This document shows positions 54,842 to 63,694 of a DNA stretch of 64,000 nt, piece after piece (the first letter of the stretch is position 1; every line of letters begins with the position of its first letter). Under the pieces are notes generated by a model. That model was not told where the DNA came from and did no database searches. It saw only the letters and a program-made list of their open reading frames with translations. This DNA comes from Njordibacter sp028825405 (GTDB lineage Bacteria > Pseudomonadota > Gammaproteobacteria > Pseudomonadales > Balneatricaceae). The translations under genes were made by a program, and so were the position numbers. The stretch is from NCBI RefSeq assembly GCF_047730065.1, contig NZ_CP159829.1, forward strand, positions 1,240,001 through 1,304,000, written 5' to 3'.

Positions 54842-55957
54842 ATGTACCCAATGGACGATCAGATCGATAAAGTTAAGTTGCACAAAATTGCCAATGATCT
54901 CATGTCATCAGGCGAAAAGATCAGTGTGCAAGCTATTGCAGATATAATGCGTATTAAACCCTCTGAAGAATTAGGCAGGCAGCTAGAGCATTGGTGGATT
55001 AAGCAAGAAAGCAGAGTTGCTTTTCGCCGCACTATTCAGCCCAATAATCGCCCTGATATTCCAGAAACTGTGTATCAAACAGTGCAAATGATTTGGGATA
55101 ATGCCCTTAGGGATGCTCGTTTAGAATTAGAACTCAATGCCAATAGTGACCGACTTGTTAATGCGACGGGCATTGCTCTGGAAGACGAAATTTATTTAGC
55201 TAAAGCTCAGTTAGAAGCAATTGAAGGTTCCAACCAGCGTTTGCGTGTGCAGTTAAAAGATAGCCAAAATAGTGTGAAGAAAATGGAAGCTGAGCGGGCC
55301 ATGTTGCGCAGTAATCTACAGTCTGCTGAAAAAACCATTAGCTCCATGAAAAACGCTGTGTCTGAGGCGAAAAGTGAAATGCAGCGGGCCGTTTCAAGTA
55401 GTGATGAAGCTAAGAAACAGCTTGATAATCGCATGAAAGAAGAGACAACTCGGAACAATACAAATATCGGTAAATTAGAATCCAAGGCCAGTTATTATCG
55501 CCATCAACTGGATAAATTGAGGGATGATTGGGGCAAAAAAGAAGCCGGATTAAATTCTCAGGTTCAAGAATTGCAGGCTGTGGCAGCCAGGGGCACAGTG
55601 ACCCAAGACACCCAGTTTAGTCAGATTCGTAGTCAGGATGAGGAATTGCGTAAATATAGAGGGGAGATTACTAATCAGTCTCGCCACATGTCACAATCTA
55701 ATAGTCAAGCCTTAGCGTCGACCAATAGAGTAAAACGTTTGGAAGATGCTCTGCAACAACGTGAGTTTGATGTTAAAGAATTACAAAAGCGAGCGATGGT
55801 AGAAAAGTCTGATGCATCAAGGCGAGAGAAAGAACTGCGCAAATTAATCAAATCGCGAGAAGTTGAAGGTCTTGAAATTAATAATAACCTTTTGGGTCTG
55901 CAACGCACATTGATTGCCCGCGAGGAAGAAATTAGACGTCTAACTGCCAAATTATAA
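54842..55957 (+). CDS. KfrA-like DNA-binding coiled-coil protein
   Basis: 371 residues from ATG 54842 (an ATG at 54851 is also possible). Residues about 5-60 (DKVKLHKIANDLMSSGEKISVQAIADIM, EELGRQLEHWW) resemble the KfrA N-terminal HTH, and about 100-370 form a nearly continuous coiled coil (long runs of Glu/Lys/Gln/Ala/Leu heptads). KfrA proteins of IncP plasmids are autoregulators that aid segregation. Here the gene is chromosomal, next to rluC and acyl-CoA genes and not beside par genes. It may organise DNA or act as an autoregulator. It converges with the MaoC gene 6 bp away. Confidence 0.75.
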   Translation: MYPMDDQIDKVKLHKIANDLMSSGEKISVQAIADIMRIKPSEELGRQLEHWWIKQESRVAFRRTIQPNNRPDIPETVYQTVQMIWDNALRDARLELELNANSDRLVNATGIALEDEIYLAKAQLEAIEGSNQRLRVQLKDSQNSVKKMEAERAMLRSNLQSAEKTISSMKNAVSEAKSEMQRAVSSSDEAKKQLDNRMKEETTRNNTNIGKLESKASYYRHQLDKLRDDWGKKEAGLNSQVQELQAVAARGTVTQDTQFSQIRSQDEELRKYRGEITNQSRHMSQSNSQALASTNRVKRLEDALQQREFDVKELQKRAMVEKSDASRREKELRKLIKSREVEGLEINNNLLGLQRTLIAREEEIRRLTAKL

Positions 55958-55963
55958 TCAGCG

Positions 55964-56392
55964 TCAGCTTTTTTTGTCGACCATCATCGAAGCAGTTCCG
56001 TCCAAAACTAACTTGGTGTTTACAAAACATTGAGTATTCAGGCTCACTCTGCCAAGACGTTGATTAATATCCCTTACGGTCACTGTGGCCACCAGAGTAT
56101 CGCCTATAAAGACAGGGGCCTTAAACTTAATCTGCTGTTCTAAATAAATACATCCTGGGCCTGGCAGTTGAGTACCTAACACCGTTGAAATTAAGCCTGC
56201 ACTAAGCATACCGTGTGCAATGCGGGCCCTAAAGGGAGTTGTGGCGGCATATTCTGAGTCTAAGTGCACTGGGTTAGTGTCGCCAGTGAGCGCTGCAAAG
56301 GCGTCAATGTCCGTTTCTGTAATCGTTTTTTGATAGCTTGATTCCATACCTATGGTTAAATCTTCTAAATAATACCCATGTTGGTTATTCAC
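55964..56392 (-). CDS. MaoC-like (R)-specific enoyl-CoA hydratase
   Basis: 142 residues, the size of PhaJ-type hot-dog hydratases. The catalytic segment DAFAALTGDTNPVHLDSEYAATTPF followed by ARIAHGMLSAGLISTVLG carries the Asp/His dyad (about 35-40). It hydrates trans-2-enoyl-CoA to (R)-3-hydroxyacyl-CoA. Divergent from the acyl-CoA dehydrogenase gene 155 bp away, with which it may act in sequence. Confidence 0.9.
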   Translation of the reverse strand: MNNQHGYYLEDLTIGMESSYQKTITETDIDAFAALTGDTNPVHLDSEYAATTPFRARIAHGMLSAGLISTVLGTQLPGPGCIYLEQQIKFKAPVFIGDTLVATVTVRDINQRLGRVSLNTQCFVNTKLVLDGTASMMVDKKS

Positions 56393-56547
56393 ATACTACT
56401 CCTTTAAAAGTTGCCTCGTGAGTTCTTAGTGGAACCCGTGGGTCAGCATGATAGGCATTATTTCGCTTGGCTACAAATGTCAGGCTAAAATTACCTTAAT
56501 TATAATACACACCTTAAATTGCAACTGATTCAAAAAGAGCGCCTAAC

Positions 56548-58311
56548 ATGAGTGAATACCAAGCCCCCTTAGAAGAAATGAACTTTGTTGTTAATCGTTT
56601 GCTTGATTTACCTAATTTCGCCTTAGTGATTGACAACCAAGATGCCAACGAAGATTTGTTGCAGGCGGTGTTGACCGAAGCGGATAAGTTAGCTCACGAA
56701 GTATGGTCTCCCATCAACCACTTTGGTGATCAACAAGGAGTGACTTTAACAGAAGGCGGCGTTAAAACGGTCGAAGGTTTTAAGGAAGCTTATCAAGCAT
56801 ACGCTCAAGGGGGCTGGAATAGCCTCTACTTTGATCCACAATATGGTGGGCAAGGGTTACCGTTCACTTTTTCTATGCCCGTGTCAGAAATGATGAATGC
56901 GGCTAACATGGCACTTGCACTTTGCCCCATGTTAACTGCAGGAGCTACGGAAGCAATCGCTGCCCATGGCAGTGATAGTTTGAAAGATATTTACCTTGGT
57001 AAAATGATTAGCGGTGAATGGACTGGCACCATGAACCTCACTGAACCTCATGCAGGCACAGATTTGGCTGTCATTACCACCACAGCAACTCCTGATGGAG
57101 ATCACTTTCGAGTTAAAGGCCAAAAGATTTATATCACTTGGGGCGACCACAGTATGACTGAGAATATCATTCATTTAGTGCTGGCTAAATTGCCAAACGC
57201 GCCCGACGGTGTCAAAGGCATTTCCTTATTTCTTGTGCCTAAGTTCTTAGTCAATGCAGATGGCAGTTTAGGTGAGCACAATGATGTTTATGCCATTAAT
57301 GTAGAGCACAAAATGGGTATCCATGGCAGTCCAACATGTGTCATGAGTTACGGTGATAACGAAGGGGCTGTTGGCTATTTAGTGGGTCAACCCCATCAGG
57401 GTTTAGCCGCCATGTTTACCATGATGAACAATGAACGCTTACTCGTTGGTTTACAAGGTGTAAGCTTGTCAGATCGAGCCTATCAAGGAGCTCTTGAATA
57501 TGCTCATGATCGCATACAGTGCGCTGCTCCTGGCACTAAGGAACGTGGTGCTATAATTCACCATCCAGATGTGCGCCGCATGTTAATGACGATGCGCAGT
57601 TTGACCGAAGCTTGCCGAGCCATTGCCTATGTTAATGCCGCCCAGATCGATTTAAGCCAGCTGTCATCGGATGCAGCCACTAGAGGCTTAGCTCACAAGC
57701 GTGTCGGGTTACTTATTCCTATTGTAAAAGGATGGTGTACTGAAATTTCGCAAGAATTGACTTCTCTGGGTGTACAGATACATGGGGGCATGGGTTTCAT
57801 TGAAGAGACAGGAGCAGCACAACACCAAAGGGATGCTCGTATACTCACCATTTATGAGGGTACGACTGGTATTCAGGCATTAGACTTAGCGGGCAGAAAA
57901 ACCCTCTACGACCAAGGTGAAGCAATGGCAGATCTAGTGCAACAAATGCGTGATGATTTGAGCTTACATGGTCATGCTGTAACTAAGTCACACCAGTCTG
58001 CTATGGCTGAAGCCATCAATGGTCTTGAATCGAGTTACCAAACTCTTCTGAAACAAGCCCCCAACGATGTTATGTTTGCTGGAGCAATCAGTTTTGATCT
58101 CTTAATGTTGAGTGGTTATGTGTGTGGGGCATGGCAAATGATCCGCAGCGCCAGTTTAGTCGCGCAGGAAGACAATGAGAGCTTCAAGACCAATAAATTA
58201 GTTACTGTGGCCTATTACTTAGACCATATCCTGCCTCGCTTTGAGTCGCACCGCCGTTCTATTTTAGCCGGTAGTCAAAGTGTAATGGCCATCGCAGCGG
58301 GAGACCTTTAA
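56548..58311 (+). CDS. Acyl-CoA dehydrogenase, DmdC-like
   Basis: 587 residues, longer than the 380-residue core because of extra C-terminal helices, as in DmdC and related dehydrogenases. GTMNLTEPHAGTDLA (FAD/substrate loop), KIYITWGDHSMTENIIHLVLA, KMGIHGSPTCVM, and the catalytic Glu in IYEGTTGIQALDL. It would oxidise a short-chain or methylmercaptopropionyl-CoA and pass electrons to ETF, encoded at 61.8-63.5 kb. The DmdC name is by resemblance only; long acyl-CoA dehydrogenases of beta-oxidation look similar. Confidence 0.88.
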   Translation: MSEYQAPLEEMNFVVNRLLDLPNFALVIDNQDANEDLLQAVLTEADKLAHEVWSPINHFGDQQGVTLTEGGVKTVEGFKEAYQAYAQGGWNSLYFDPQYGGQGLPFTFSMPVSEMMNAANMALALCPMLTAGATEAIAAHGSDSLKDIYLGKMISGEWTGTMNLTEPHAGTDLAVITTTATPDGDHFRVKGQKIYITWGDHSMTENIIHLVLAKLPNAPDGVKGISLFLVPKFLVNADGSLGEHNDVYAINVEHKMGIHGSPTCVMSYGDNEGAVGYLVGQPHQGLAAMFTMMNNERLLVGLQGVSLSDRAYQGALEYAHDRIQCAAPGTKERGAIIHHPDVRRMLMTMRSLTEACRAIAYVNAAQIDLSQLSSDAATRGLAHKRVGLLIPIVKGWCTEISQELTSLGVQIHGGMGFIEETGAAQHQRDARILTIYEGTTGIQALDLAGRKTLYDQGEAMADLVQQMRDDLSLHGHAVTKSHQSAMAEAINGLESSYQTLLKQAPNDVMFAGAISFDLLMLSGYVCGAWQMIRSASLVAQEDNESFKTNKLVTVAYYLDHILPRFESHRRSILAGSQSVMAIAAGDL

Positions 58312-58430
58312 TCGGTTTTGATTGAGTTCGTTAAATTCAATATTTGTTGAATTATCCTAACCCTTCCTAGCCCATCCTAATCATGGCTGATTCTTTTTTG
58401 GTTCTATAACAAACTTGAAATAACAGTCTT

Positions 58431-60341
58431 TTAGTTTGGGTTGTTGTCAGCTCCTAAGTGAAACACCTGTTGGTAAAAAGCCAGTTCAGCCTCCATGGCC
58501 TGTATGATATTTTTGGCCTTTCTAAAACCGTGACCTTCATCTGCAAAGGTGACGTGTGCCACCTTAATGCCTTTTGATCTGAGTAACTCAACCATCATTT
58601 CAGCTTGATTGGGAGGTACAACTTTATCTTCTAGACCCTGTAAAAAGATCACAGGGCAGTTGAGACCTTCTGCATGGTGAATAGGCGAGCGTGCGATATA
58701 GATGTCTTTTCGTTCGGGGTAAGGACCAATAAGACTGTCAAGATAACGGGACTCAAATTTATGCGTATCAGTTGCTAGGGTTTCTAGGTCTCCAATGCCA
58801 TAGAGACTGGCTCCTGCTTTGAATGTATCAGTAAAGGTGAGGGCGGAGAGCACTGTGTACCCGCCAGCGCTGCCACCACGAATGAGACAACGCTGCGCAT
58901 CTATTTTTTGTTGTTGAGCCAAATAGTGGACAGCATTTTGAGTGTCTTCAACATCGGCTAAACCCCATGCGCTCCCCAAAGCTTGGCGATAAGTTCGTCC
59001 AAAACCAGTACTGCCACGATAGTTGATATCCACAACAGCAAAGCCACGACTAGTCCAATACTGTAATTTCAGGTTTAAACCACTGTCAGTTGCACCTGTG
59101 GGGCCACCATGACACATCACAATAACAGGAGGAAGTTCGTTAGCTTGGCCACAATAGGAGGCGCTGGTGGGATGGTAGAAGAACGCATGCACCATTTGGT
59201 GATTGCCACTTGGGAAAAAAATCGATGTGGGTTGAGCAAGATTAGTTGTTTCTACATCTAAAGTTGCTGGAGCATAAATAGAGGTAATAACGGCTTCTTG
59301 ATCGATGCTGATGAGTTGATTAGGCAAAGCTGCAGCACCTGCAATGGTGTACAAACAGCCTTGGTGGCAGGTGAGTGCGTGCATGCTGCTGTAAGGGCTT
59401 ATAATTGGACTTAACTGCGCCGTTGCAATGTCAATAAAACCACTATGCCAAAGGCCTTTATCGGTCCATAAGCAAGCAATGGTGTTGGTATCGATAAAAT
59501 CATAGGTCGCCATGCCAAACTGCCATAAGGGTGTGGCAAACTCGCCATCTAGGGCTAATACTGGCATGTTTTTAGAACCATCAAAACGGTAAATATTCCA
59601 CCAATTCGTTTTGTCAGACACAAAATACAGATTATTATCAGGTGACCAATGAGGCTGAAAGATAGCCTCATCACCCTGACTTCCAGCGATGACTCTTGGC
59701 TTGCTAATACCTGTTTGGCTCAGGTTAGCCAAGCATAATTCACTGCTATCCCAGGGCATATTAGGGTGTGACCACTGGATCCAGCAAAGTCTTGTTTGAT
59801 CTGGACTTAGGCGCGGGTAAGCATAAAAATCAGCCCCAGACTGTAATTTTTTAATGCTCGCCTGGTCATCGTTTAAGGCGATAGTAACCAAATAATTTTC
59901 AGCTTCTTGTTGGTCCTGATGTTCTTCACAGACCGCGATTAGGCGCTGGTGTTGAGCATCGACAATAAGGTCTGCAAAGCGCCATGGACCCTTTTGGGTA
60001 ATGGCTATTGGTGTACCCAGTGTATCAAGGTGTTGACGGTAAATACGCTGGTCTGCGGCATTAACAAAGTATAAATAAGCGTCATGAATTGTATAAGCCA
60101 TACCTCCATACTCGTGCACACTGCTGTGATGACTAAAAGGGCTGGGCAGTAGGTCAATAATTTTGTCCTGCTCATTACGCTGCATAATCACGCAGCGGCC
60201 AGCATCCCAGGGCCGGCTTTCAACCCAATATAGACACTGTTCATGAGATTGTACAAAATTTAAACTAGGCGCGGCGCGAGTAATCAATTCGGCACTAATT
60301 GGAGATGGCCAACTGCCATAGGCTTTTGGAATTGGAGACAT
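58431..60341 (-). CDS. S9 family prolyl oligopeptidase-like peptidase
   Basis: 636 residues from ATG 60341, which has AGGAGG eight bases upstream. N-terminal beta-propeller (about 10-370, WSPDNNLYFVSD-type repeats) and C-terminal alpha/beta hydrolase with Ser in RGGSAGGYT, Asp in GLEDKVVPP and His in DEGHGFR. Similar to cytoplasmic dipeptidyl/acylaminoacyl peptidases; no signal peptide. The Shine-Dalgarno lies within the end of yciH, so translation is coupled to it. Confidence 0.9.
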   Translation of the reverse strand: MSPIPKAYGSWPSPISAELITRAAPSLNFVQSHEQCLYWVESRPWDAGRCVIMQRNEQDKIIDLLPSPFSHHSSVHEYGGMAYTIHDAYLYFVNAADQRIYRQHLDTLGTPIAITQKGPWRFADLIVDAQHQRLIAVCEEHQDQQEAENYLVTIALNDDQASIKKLQSGADFYAYPRLSPDQTRLCWIQWSHPNMPWDSSELCLANLSQTGISKPRVIAGSQGDEAIFQPHWSPDNNLYFVSDKTNWWNIYRFDGSKNMPVLALDGEFATPLWQFGMATYDFIDTNTIACLWTDKGLWHSGFIDIATAQLSPIISPYSSMHALTCHQGCLYTIAGAAALPNQLISIDQEAVITSIYAPATLDVETTNLAQPTSIFFPSGNHQMVHAFFYHPTSASYCGQANELPPVIVMCHGGPTGATDSGLNLKLQYWTSRGFAVVDINYRGSTGFGRTYRQALGSAWGLADVEDTQNAVHYLAQQQKIDAQRCLIRGGSAGGYTVLSALTFTDTFKAGASLYGIGDLETLATDTHKFESRYLDSLIGPYPERKDIYIARSPIHHAEGLNCPVIFLQGLEDKVVPPNQAEMMVELLRSKGIKVAHVTFADEGHGFRKAKNIIQAMEAELAFYQQVFHLGADNNPN

Positions 60342-60342
60342 C

Positions 60343-60666
60343 TTATCCTCCTGCCAGTTTGACCTGATGGCCACGTTTCTCTAGCTCAGTTTTGAGGATC
60401 TGACGATGATCACCTTGAATTTCAATCACCCCATCCTTGACTGTGCCGCCGGTAGAGCAAGTCTGCTTAAGTAGTTTGGCTAAGGTTTTTAACTCGGCTG
60501 CAGCTAGATTGACGCCAGACACAGTAGTCACCCCTTTGCCTTTACGACCTTTAGTTTCGCGGCGGATACGCACGAGCCCATCAGTCTTGACAGACTTTTG
60601 GGTGGTAGGCTGTTTTATGCGCCCGACGTCGGTCGAATAAACCAGATGCGACGTTTTATTGTGCAT
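60343..60666 (-). CDS. yciH: SUI1/YciH family translation factor
   Basis: 107 residues from ATG 60666 (MHNKTSHLVYSTD); the longer frame to 60780 has no support. The SUI1/eIF1 domain is complete: GLVRIRRETKGRKGKGVTTVSG, LAKLLKQTCSTGGTVKDG, IEIQGDHRQILKTEL, GHQVKLAGG. In E. coli YciH affects start-codon fidelity. It ends 1 base before the peptidase start. Confidence 0.93.
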   Translation of the reverse strand: MHNKTSHLVYSTDVGRIKQPTTQKSVKTDGLVRIRRETKGRKGKGVTTVSGVNLAAAELKTLAKLLKQTCSTGGTVKDGVIEIQGDHRQILKTELEKRGHQVKLAGG

Positions 60667-60955
60667 AAACTGCCTTATTAAATAGTGAAAGCTAAAATCC
60701 TTAATGGTATCAATAAAGCTACTCGGTATAAAGCAAATCGGTACAAAGTGGCTTTTGTATTTTTTAGACTCAAGTGGCACTGACTTGTAAACAGTGTTTT
60801 ATTGTCTTAGTCGGTTTTAGTAGGTTTTAATAAACTACATAAGGCGCAGACAATATGGCTAGACGTTGCAGCACAAAAATATGGTAATCTATTTAAAAGG
60901 GTGACTTCTCGCTCGACCATATGTTCACAATAAGCCCTGTACTGCGGGAGTGGTA

Positions 60956-61708
60956 ATGACAGTTAAGTGTTTTACAAAGAGTTTAATGGCCATTTTCATT
61001 CCAATATTAATGGTTTTTTCTACAGCGCATGCAAGCGACTTACATTACTCCGTGGGAGCTCAAGATTTCAAAGGCCACATCGCTAAGCCTAAAGGCAAGA
61101 CCTTGGGTAAAGTGTTTATTATTCATGATTGGAATGGCTTAAATCAGTATGAAATAATGCGTGCTGAAAAGTTAGCCGCATTAGGTTACGAAGCTGTAGC
61201 TCTAGACTTGTTTGGTGTGGATGCCACCTTAGAAGGCTTTGAGGATTATAAACGCGAGGCAGGTGCTCTTTATGCTGATAGGCAAAAGTTTCAGGCAAGA
61301 ATTTTAGCTGCCGTTACGGCGGCATCTGAAAGTTCAGCAGATGACGTGGCAGAATTTTTGATGGGTTACTGTTTTGGTGGAGCCGCAGTCTTGGAAGGTG
61401 CTCGTATGGGCTTGGATATAGACGGCTTTGTTAGTTTTCACGGTGGTTTGGAGACGCCAGAAGGCCAAGATTACACCCGAACCAAAGCCCCAGTTTTATT
61501 ACTCCACGGATCAGCTGACCCTGTTTCTGGAATGAACAGTTTGGCTTCTGTACTTCAGCAAATGCAAGCTGCTGAAATCTCCCACGACGCAGAGGTTTAT
61601 GGGGGTGCACGCCATTCATTTACAGTGCCAGGATCAAGAGATTACCACAGCGCTGCCGATGAAAAATCCTGGCAAGCCCTGTTGAGGTTTCTCAAGGAAC
61701 ATCAATAA
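60956..61708 (+). CDS. Exported dienelactone hydrolase family protein
   Basis: 250 residues from ATG 60956, preceded by GGGAG; a GTG at 60950 overlaps it. A signal peptide (about 1-26, ending AHA|SDL) places it in the periplasm. The alpha/beta hydrolase triad of the DLH group is visible: Cys in GYCFGGAAV, Asp in HGSADPVS, His in GARHSFT. The N-terminal IHDWNGLNQYEIMRAEKLAALGY matches. The substrate is unknown; dienelactone itself is unlikely without chlorocatechol genes. A terminator follows at 61720-61744. Confidence 0.87.
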   Translation: MTVKCFTKSLMAIFIPILMVFSTAHASDLHYSVGAQDFKGHIAKPKGKTLGKVFIIHDWNGLNQYEIMRAEKLAALGYEAVALDLFGVDATLEGFEDYKREAGALYADRQKFQARILAAVTAASESSADDVAEFLMGYCFGGAAVLEGARMGLDIDGFVSFHGGLETPEGQDYTRTKAPVLLLHGSADPVSGMNSLASVLQQMQAAEISHDAEVYGGARHSFTVPGSRDYHSAADEKSWQALLRFLKEHQ

Positions 61709-61719
61709 TTAGGATATAT

Positions 61720-61744
61720 AAGCCCAGTGTAAACTGGGCTTTTA
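61720..61744 (+). terminator. Intrinsic terminator
   Basis: AAGCCCAGT, loop GTAA, ACTGGGCTT then TTT: a perfect 9-bp stem, 11 bp after the hydrolase stop. The A-side is short, so it works mainly for the plus strand. Confidence 0.82.
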
Positions 61745-61802
61745 AGGGTCTTATCACCGCTACATAAGAGGCATTAACCGCACTATATAAAAATTGATTG
61801 AG

Positions 61803-62738
61803 TTAGTCTGATAAGGCTTCATCAAGTGCTGGAACGGCCTCAAATAAATCCGCTACTAAACCGTAGTCAGCCACCTGAAAAATAGGCGCTTCAGAATCTT
61901 TGTTGATGGCAACGATCGTTTTAGAGTCCTTCATGCCCGCTAAATGCTGAATGGCACCCGACAAGCCAACTGCAATGTATAGGTCTGGAGCAATCACTTT
62001 ACCTGTTTGGCCTACTTGGTAGTCGTTGGGCACAAAACCAGCATCGACCGCGGCACGAGATGCGCCCACGGCAGCCCCTAGTTTGTCAGCAACGCTTTCC
62101 AACATTTGAAAATTTTCACCATTTTGCATACCACGACCACCAGAAATGACGATGGCTGCAGAAGTCAGCTCCACACGCTCGGTTTTTGAAGACGATAAGC
62201 CAATAAAACGAGAAAGACCAGAATCAGGGCTGGCACTTACCGTTTCAATTGGAGCAGAACCACCACTTTCAGCGGCAGCGTCAAACTTGGTAATACGCAC
62301 AGTGATTAACTTGATACTGTCGCTTGACTGTATTTTAGCCAAAGCATTACCCGCATAAACGGGGCGCACAAATGTATCGGCTGAGATCACTTCACTGATT
62401 TCAGAAATTTGACTGACATCTAATAACGCCGCAGCACGAGGCATGAAATTTTTACCAAAGGTGGTGGCAGCGCAGAGAACGTGAGTATAATCCTGAGCAA
62501 GAGAAACCACTAAGTTCGCCATGTTTTCTGCTAATAGACCTTCTAGGCTGGCGTCATTGGCAACAAGCACACGGTTTATCCCCATTATTTGAGAGGCGAC
62601 CTGTGTTGCTGCCTCACAGCCGTGGCCAGCAATCAATAAGTCAATCTCACCACCGATCTGTTGGGCCGCTGTCACAGTGTGAAGGGTGGCAGCAACCAAG
62701 TTGGCGTTGTCATGTTCTGCAATCACTAAAATACTCAT
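61803..62738 (-). CDS. etfA: Electron transfer flavoprotein alpha subunit
   Basis: 311 residues from ATG 62738 with AAGGAG six bases upstream. N-terminal SILVIAEHDNANLVAATLHTV, then the FAD domain with VVISGGRGMQNGENF, GAAVGASRAAVDAGFVPNDYQVGQTGKVIAPDLYIAVGLSGAIQH and INKDSEAPIFQVADYGLVADLFE. It receives electrons from acyl-CoA and dimethylglycine/sarcosine dehydrogenases and gives them to ETF-quinone oxidoreductase, not seen here. Confidence 0.96.
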   Translation of the reverse strand: MSILVIAEHDNANLVAATLHTVTAAQQIGGEIDLLIAGHGCEAATQVASQIMGINRVLVANDASLEGLLAENMANLVVSLAQDYTHVLCAATTFGKNFMPRAAALLDVSQISEISEVISADTFVRPVYAGNALAKIQSSDSIKLITVRITKFDAAAESGGSAPIETVSASPDSGLSRFIGLSSSKTERVELTSAAIVISGGRGMQNGENFQMLESVADKLGAAVGASRAAVDAGFVPNDYQVGQTGKVIAPDLYIAVGLSGAIQHLAGMKDSKTIVAINKDSEAPIFQVADYGLVADLFEAVPALDEALSD

Positions 62739-62748
62739 AATCAACTCC

Positions 62749-63504
62749 TTAAATAACCTTGGCTTCGTTGCGCAACTTTTCTACCAATTCACCCACTGTT
62801 TCAACGATAATCCCCGCTGCTCGGGCAGGCGGTTCCATCACTTCAAGAGTCGTCAGGCGATTAGCTGTGTCTAAGCCTAAGTCTGCTAGTTCGATCTTAT
62901 CAAGTGGCTTACGCTTGGCTTTCATGACATTGGGTAAAGACGCATAACGTGGCTCATTTAAGCGCAGGTCTGCAGAGATTACCGCAGGCATATTAACGTT
63001 AATAACTTCGATACCGGCGTCCACTTCACGCGTCACTTGAGCCGTACCATCAACAAGTTCTAGTTTTGAGGCAAAAGTGGCTTGTGGCCAATCTAGCAGG
63101 GCAGAAAGCATCTGCCCAGTTTGGTTACACTCGTCATCAATGGCCTGTTTGCCCACCAAAACCAAATCGGGATTTTCTTTTTCGACAATGGCCTTAATCA
63201 CCTTAGCAAGAGCCAATGGCTCTAAAACTTCTTCAGTAAGCACCAAAATAGCACGATCGGCGCCAAGTGCTAGAGCGTTACGGAGGGTTTCTTCAGACTT
63301 GGCCGCACCAATAGAGAGAGCCACCACTTCCTCAATGGCACCAGATTCACGCAGGCGAATAGCTTCTTCAACCGCATTTTCACAAAATGGATTCATGGTC
63401 ATCTTGGCATTCGTTAGGTCGATACCTGATTTGTCTGCCTTAACACGGGCCTTAACCTGAGGGTCTAACACACGTTTTATGCCAACTAAAACTTTCATGG
63501 ACAT
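62749..63504 (-). CDS. etfB: Electron transfer flavoprotein beta subunit
   Basis: 251 residues. KVLVGIKRVLDPQVKARVKADKSGIDL, NPFCENAVEEAIRLRE, VLVGKQAIDDECNQTGQMLSALLDWPQATFAS, and RYASLPNVMKAKRKPLDK are standard ETF-beta text; AMP binding is expected. An ATG at 63498 is an equally possible start. It precedes etfA by 10 bases in one operon. The upstream gene on the same strand is the dimethylglycine/sarcosine dehydrogenase. Confidence 0.96.
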   Translation of the reverse strand: MSMKVLVGIKRVLDPQVKARVKADKSGIDLTNAKMTMNPFCENAVEEAIRLRESGAIEEVVALSIGAAKSEETLRNALALGADRAILVLTEEVLEPLALAKVIKAIVEKENPDLVLVGKQAIDDECNQTGQMLSALLDWPQATFASKLELVDGTAQVTREVDAGIEVINVNMPAVISADLRLNEPRYASLPNVMKAKRKPLDKIELADLGLDTANRLTTLEVMEPPARAAGIIVETVGELVEKLRNEAKVI

Positions 63505-63580
63505 GATCTCTCTTAAATATAAATATTAAGTATAAGTATAAATTCAAATTCTAGAGCTAGCTTTTGCTAACACTAATGAA

Positions 63581-63601
63581 AGCAGGAAGTTTAAACCTGC
63601 T
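63581..63601 (-). terminator. Possible weak hairpin between the dehydrogenase gene and etfB
   Basis: AGCAGG-N9-CCTGCT is a 6-bp stem in the 190-bp space between the dehydrogenase stop and etfB. On the minus strand it is followed by TTTCATT, a poor T-run. It may attenuate transcription into etfBA or be chance. Confidence 0.3.
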
Positions 63602-63694
63602 CACCAAGAAGTCAACGCTACTTCAGATAAAAACTAAAGGGCCGGCTTGTTAACTCACTTGACCCATGACAGTGACTATTATTGCGGCAACTGA

